DNA from: Myxococcaceae bacterium
GTDB lineage: Bacteria; Myxococcota; Myxococcia; Myxococcales; Myxococcaceae
Length of the DNA stretch: 64,000 nt
Direction of reading: 5' to 3'
Assembly (NCBI GenBank): GCA_019686135.1
Contig: JADGHL010000003.1
Span: 42,300-106,299, forward strand
The position numbers and the translations under genes are program-made. Every line of letters begins with the position of its first letter. Position 1 is the first letter of the stretch. Shown one piece after another: positions 62,566 to 64,000 of this stretch. The notes below the pieces were generated by a model, which searched no databases, was not told the DNA's origin, and saw nothing but the letters and a program-made list of their open reading frames with translations.

Positions 62566-62994
62566 GTGGCGTACGAACAGCGCCGGACCGTCCGCTTCGA
62601 GGAGGTCGACTTCGCGCAGCTCGTCTACTTCCCCAGGCTCTTCGGGTTCTGCCACCAGACCTTCGAGGACTTCTTCCGCGACGAGGTCGGCGTCCCCTAC
62701 GCCGTCATGTTGCAGAAGCGGCGGGTGGGCTACCCCACCGTGCACGCCGAGGCCGACTTCCGCGCGCCGCTTCGTTTCGGCGACGAGGTGGCGGTGGTGA
62801 TGGACACGGTGAAGGTGGGCACGCGGTCGATTTCCAGCCGCTACCGCCTCTTCCTCGAACCGGGGCGCTCGCTCTGCGCGACCGTGCAGATCGTCACCGT
62901 GGCGATGTCGATGGACACCTACCGGTCCGTCGATCTCCCCACGGACGTGCGGGCCGCCTTCGAGCGGCACCTCGCCACCGCTGAGGAACTCTAG
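62566..62994 (+). CDS. Hotdog-fold acyl-CoA thioesterase (4-hydroxybenzoyl-CoA thioesterase-like)
   Basis: 142 residues. RTVRFEEVDFAQLVYFPRLF is the classic 4HBT opening (Asp in VDFAQLVYFPR), followed by ADFRAPLRFGDEVAVVMDTV and SRYRLFLEPGRSLCATVQIV. It hydrolyses an acyl-CoA or aroyl-CoA, plausibly linked to the dehydrogenase upstream. The GTG at 62566 lies 13 bases after the upstream stop. Its TAG stop shares a CTAG tetramer with the TAG of the opposing gene. Confidence 0.87.
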   Translation: MAYEQRRTVRFEEVDFAQLVYFPRLFGFCHQTFEDFFRDEVGVPYAVMLQKRRVGYPTVHAEADFRAPLRFGDEVAVVMDTVKVGTRSISSRYRLFLEPGRSLCATVQIVTVAMSMDTYRSVDLPTDVRAAFERHLATAEEL

Positions 62995-63743
62995 CCGATC
63001 GAGTCGTCGTCGGTGGTCGCTGGGGCAGCGCGCTCGGCACGCTGGACTAGGGACTCGCTCTCCGTGGCCCCGTCGTGCTTCGGCGCGGGCGACTCCATCG
63101 GCGTGTCGTCGCCTGTGTCCTCGGGGCCGGTGGCGGTGGCGATCTCGCCCGTGCGGTCCGACTCCACCTTCTGGCGGCGGGCGATCTCCTCGTCGGTGAG
63201 GAAGCCTACCGGCGCGGCGGCGCGGTTGTAGAAGCGGACCGCCTTCTCGCTCAGCGTCAACAGCTTCTCCGCGGTCTCCGGCGGCACGAGCGAGTGTTCG
63301 ATCTGTGCAGGCTCCGGGCGCTCCACCACCGCCAGCTTCCCCGTTTCGAGCAGCTGCGCCTGTTCGGGCGTCATCTCGATCCGCCGGAGCCGGTTCTTCC
63401 GGGTGACGAAGTAGAAGGTGTGCGTGCCCGGCTCCACCGGGACCTGCGTGGCCACCACCAGCTCGCGGATCTGCCGGTTCAGCTCCAGCTGCTTCTTCGC
63501 CTCCTGCCGCTGGAACTCCTTGTTGTTCGGATCTGCCAGCGGCGGGAGCCGGGGGATGGGCGCCTGGGAGGAGCGGCCGCCACCGGGACGGCCTGAGGCG
63601 GAGCGCGCCTCGGGCGGCGTGTTGCGTCCGCCCGCTGGGCGCGACCCAGGACGCGACGCGGACCGGGCGGCCTCGTCCGCCTTCTTCTTGTCGGACTCGG
63701 AGATGAGCCCGGCCTTGAGGAGCTGTTCCCGGAGGTTCTGCAT
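62991..63743 (-). CDS. DUF2058-like nucleoprotein/polynucleotide-associated protein
   Basis: 250 residues. MQNLREQLLKAGLISESDKKK is the YaiL/DUF2058 opening, followed by a Gly/Pro/Ser-rich linker and the conserved core LELNRQIRELVVATQVPVEP, THTFYFVTRKNRLRRIEMTP, EQAQLLETGKLAVVERPEP. The C-terminus is acidic and Pro-rich, longer than in E. coli. Cellular role unknown, possibly nucleic-acid associated. The start at 63743 is set by family agreement; the longer upstream frame is Arg-rich. Confidence 0.85.
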   Translation of the reverse strand: MQNLREQLLKAGLISESDKKKADEAARSASRPGSRPAGGRNTPPEARSASGRPGGGRSSQAPIPRLPPLADPNNKEFQRQEAKKQLELNRQIRELVVATQVPVEPGTHTFYFVTRKNRLRRIEMTPEQAQLLETGKLAVVERPEPAQIEHSLVPPETAEKLLTLSEKAVRFYNRAAAPVGFLTDEEIARRQKVESDRTGEIATATGPEDTGDDTPMESPAPKHDGATESESLVQRAERAAPATTDDDSIG

Positions 63744-63804
63744 GCGCTGGCCTTCTAACTGGAGACAGGGGCGCCGCAAAGCGAAGCCCGATCGCCCGCA
63801 CGCT

Positions 63805-64000
63805 CTACGGACAGTTCGCCCCCGTGCTGGTCGTGACCGCCCGGAAGGACGCGCCCGACTGAATCGTGCAGCCGTTCGCCGCGTTGACCCGCAGCCGTCC
63901 GGTGCCCCCGCCGCCGCCTCCTCCTCCGCCGCTGTCGCCGGCACAGTTCCCCCCGGGTTGGCCCGCCTGCGCTGCGACGGTGGTGGAGAACGCGCCGTCG
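63805..64000 (-). CDS. C-terminal end of a Gly-rich secreted protein (cut by window edge)
   Basis: The minus frame ending at TAG 63805 reads DGAFSTTVAAQAGQPGGNCA, then a run of nine Gly, TGRLRVNAANGCTIQSGASF and RAVTTSTGANCP. Poly-Gly loops followed by GRLRVN and strands of this kind end many large secreted beta-rich proteins of myxobacteria. The start lies beyond the right edge. Confidence 0.6.
   Translation of the reverse strand, partial: DGAFSTTVAAQAGQPGGNCAGDSGGGGGGGGGTGRLRVNAANGCTIQSGASFRAVTTSTGANCP

Overview
The window looks like chromosomal DNA of a high-GC, respiring Gram-negative bacterium, most likely a myxobacterium-type deltaproteobacterium (Myxococcota). The pointers are high GC, many GTG starts and ATGA/GTGA gene overlaps, two alternative complex III (ACIII) operons each joined to caa3 oxidase genes, many lipoproteins, and Cys-rich 'C-x-SDADC' type secreted proteins. 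The assignment is an inference; no rRNA or tRNA was seen to anchor it.

Layout. Positions 1-10000 (minus strand) hold the 3' part of a first respiratory operon: actA, actB, actC, actD, actE, actF, a small membrane protein, ctaC and the start of ctaD, which runs off the left edge. A plus-strand SnoaL-like gene (10175-10960) separates it from a complete second operon at 10962-24151 (minus): actA-F, small membrane protein, SCO1, ctaC, ctaD, ctaE, ctaF and a 58-residue membrane protein. Together these would carry electrons from quinol through a pentaheme/monoheme ACIII to A2-type caa3 oxygen reductases. The first actB carries an eight-unit in-frame tandem repeat upstream of its twin-arginine signal, which the second actB lacks.

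24152-30171 is mostly minus strand: an operon leader, a beta-helix protein remnant, a DUF1624-type acyltransferase, a SecD-P1-like protein, an MFS transporter and a HEAT-repeat lipoprotein with a clear terminator. 30319-34031 (plus) is a housekeeping run: HAMP protein, fmt, an aroQ with an unusual C-terminal extension, and rsmB. 34169-37888 holds three six-bladed NHL lipoproteins with a duplicated 3' end between the second and third. 37988-39777 is a LysR regulator divergent from a methyltransferase. 39788-40622 is a gene graveyard: a TetR-like tail, then fragments of a Lol/FtsX-type permease and its ATPase.

40604-50300 is mostly minus-strand metabolism: creatininase family, benzoate-CoA ligase family, SDRs, a TlpA-like thioredoxin, a PEGA protein, acyl-CoA dehydrogenase, enoyl-CoA hydratase and RidA. 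An MJ1255-type glycosyltransferase (plus) there is interrupted by one stop codon. 50422-57128 (plus) has a SIR2-like protein, an MrfA/MrfB helicase-exonuclease pair, a channel fused to a degenerate arsenate-reductase-like domain (also with one in-frame stop) and an MgtC protein. 57142-59510 (minus) has a cupin, a GHxH-repeat lipoprotein, a stomatin-like protein and a frameshifted Cys-rich protein. 59640-62994 (plus) has yebC, a Gln-rich lipoprotein, a glutaryl-CoA dehydrogenase-like enzyme and a thioesterase. A DUF2058-like protein and the tail of a Gly-rich secreted protein (minus) close the window.

The strongest leads are the repeat-expanded ActB, the channel/pseudo-phosphatase fusion, three conserved genes each broken by a single Gln/Glu-to-stop type change, and the SIR2-MrfAB neighbourhood.
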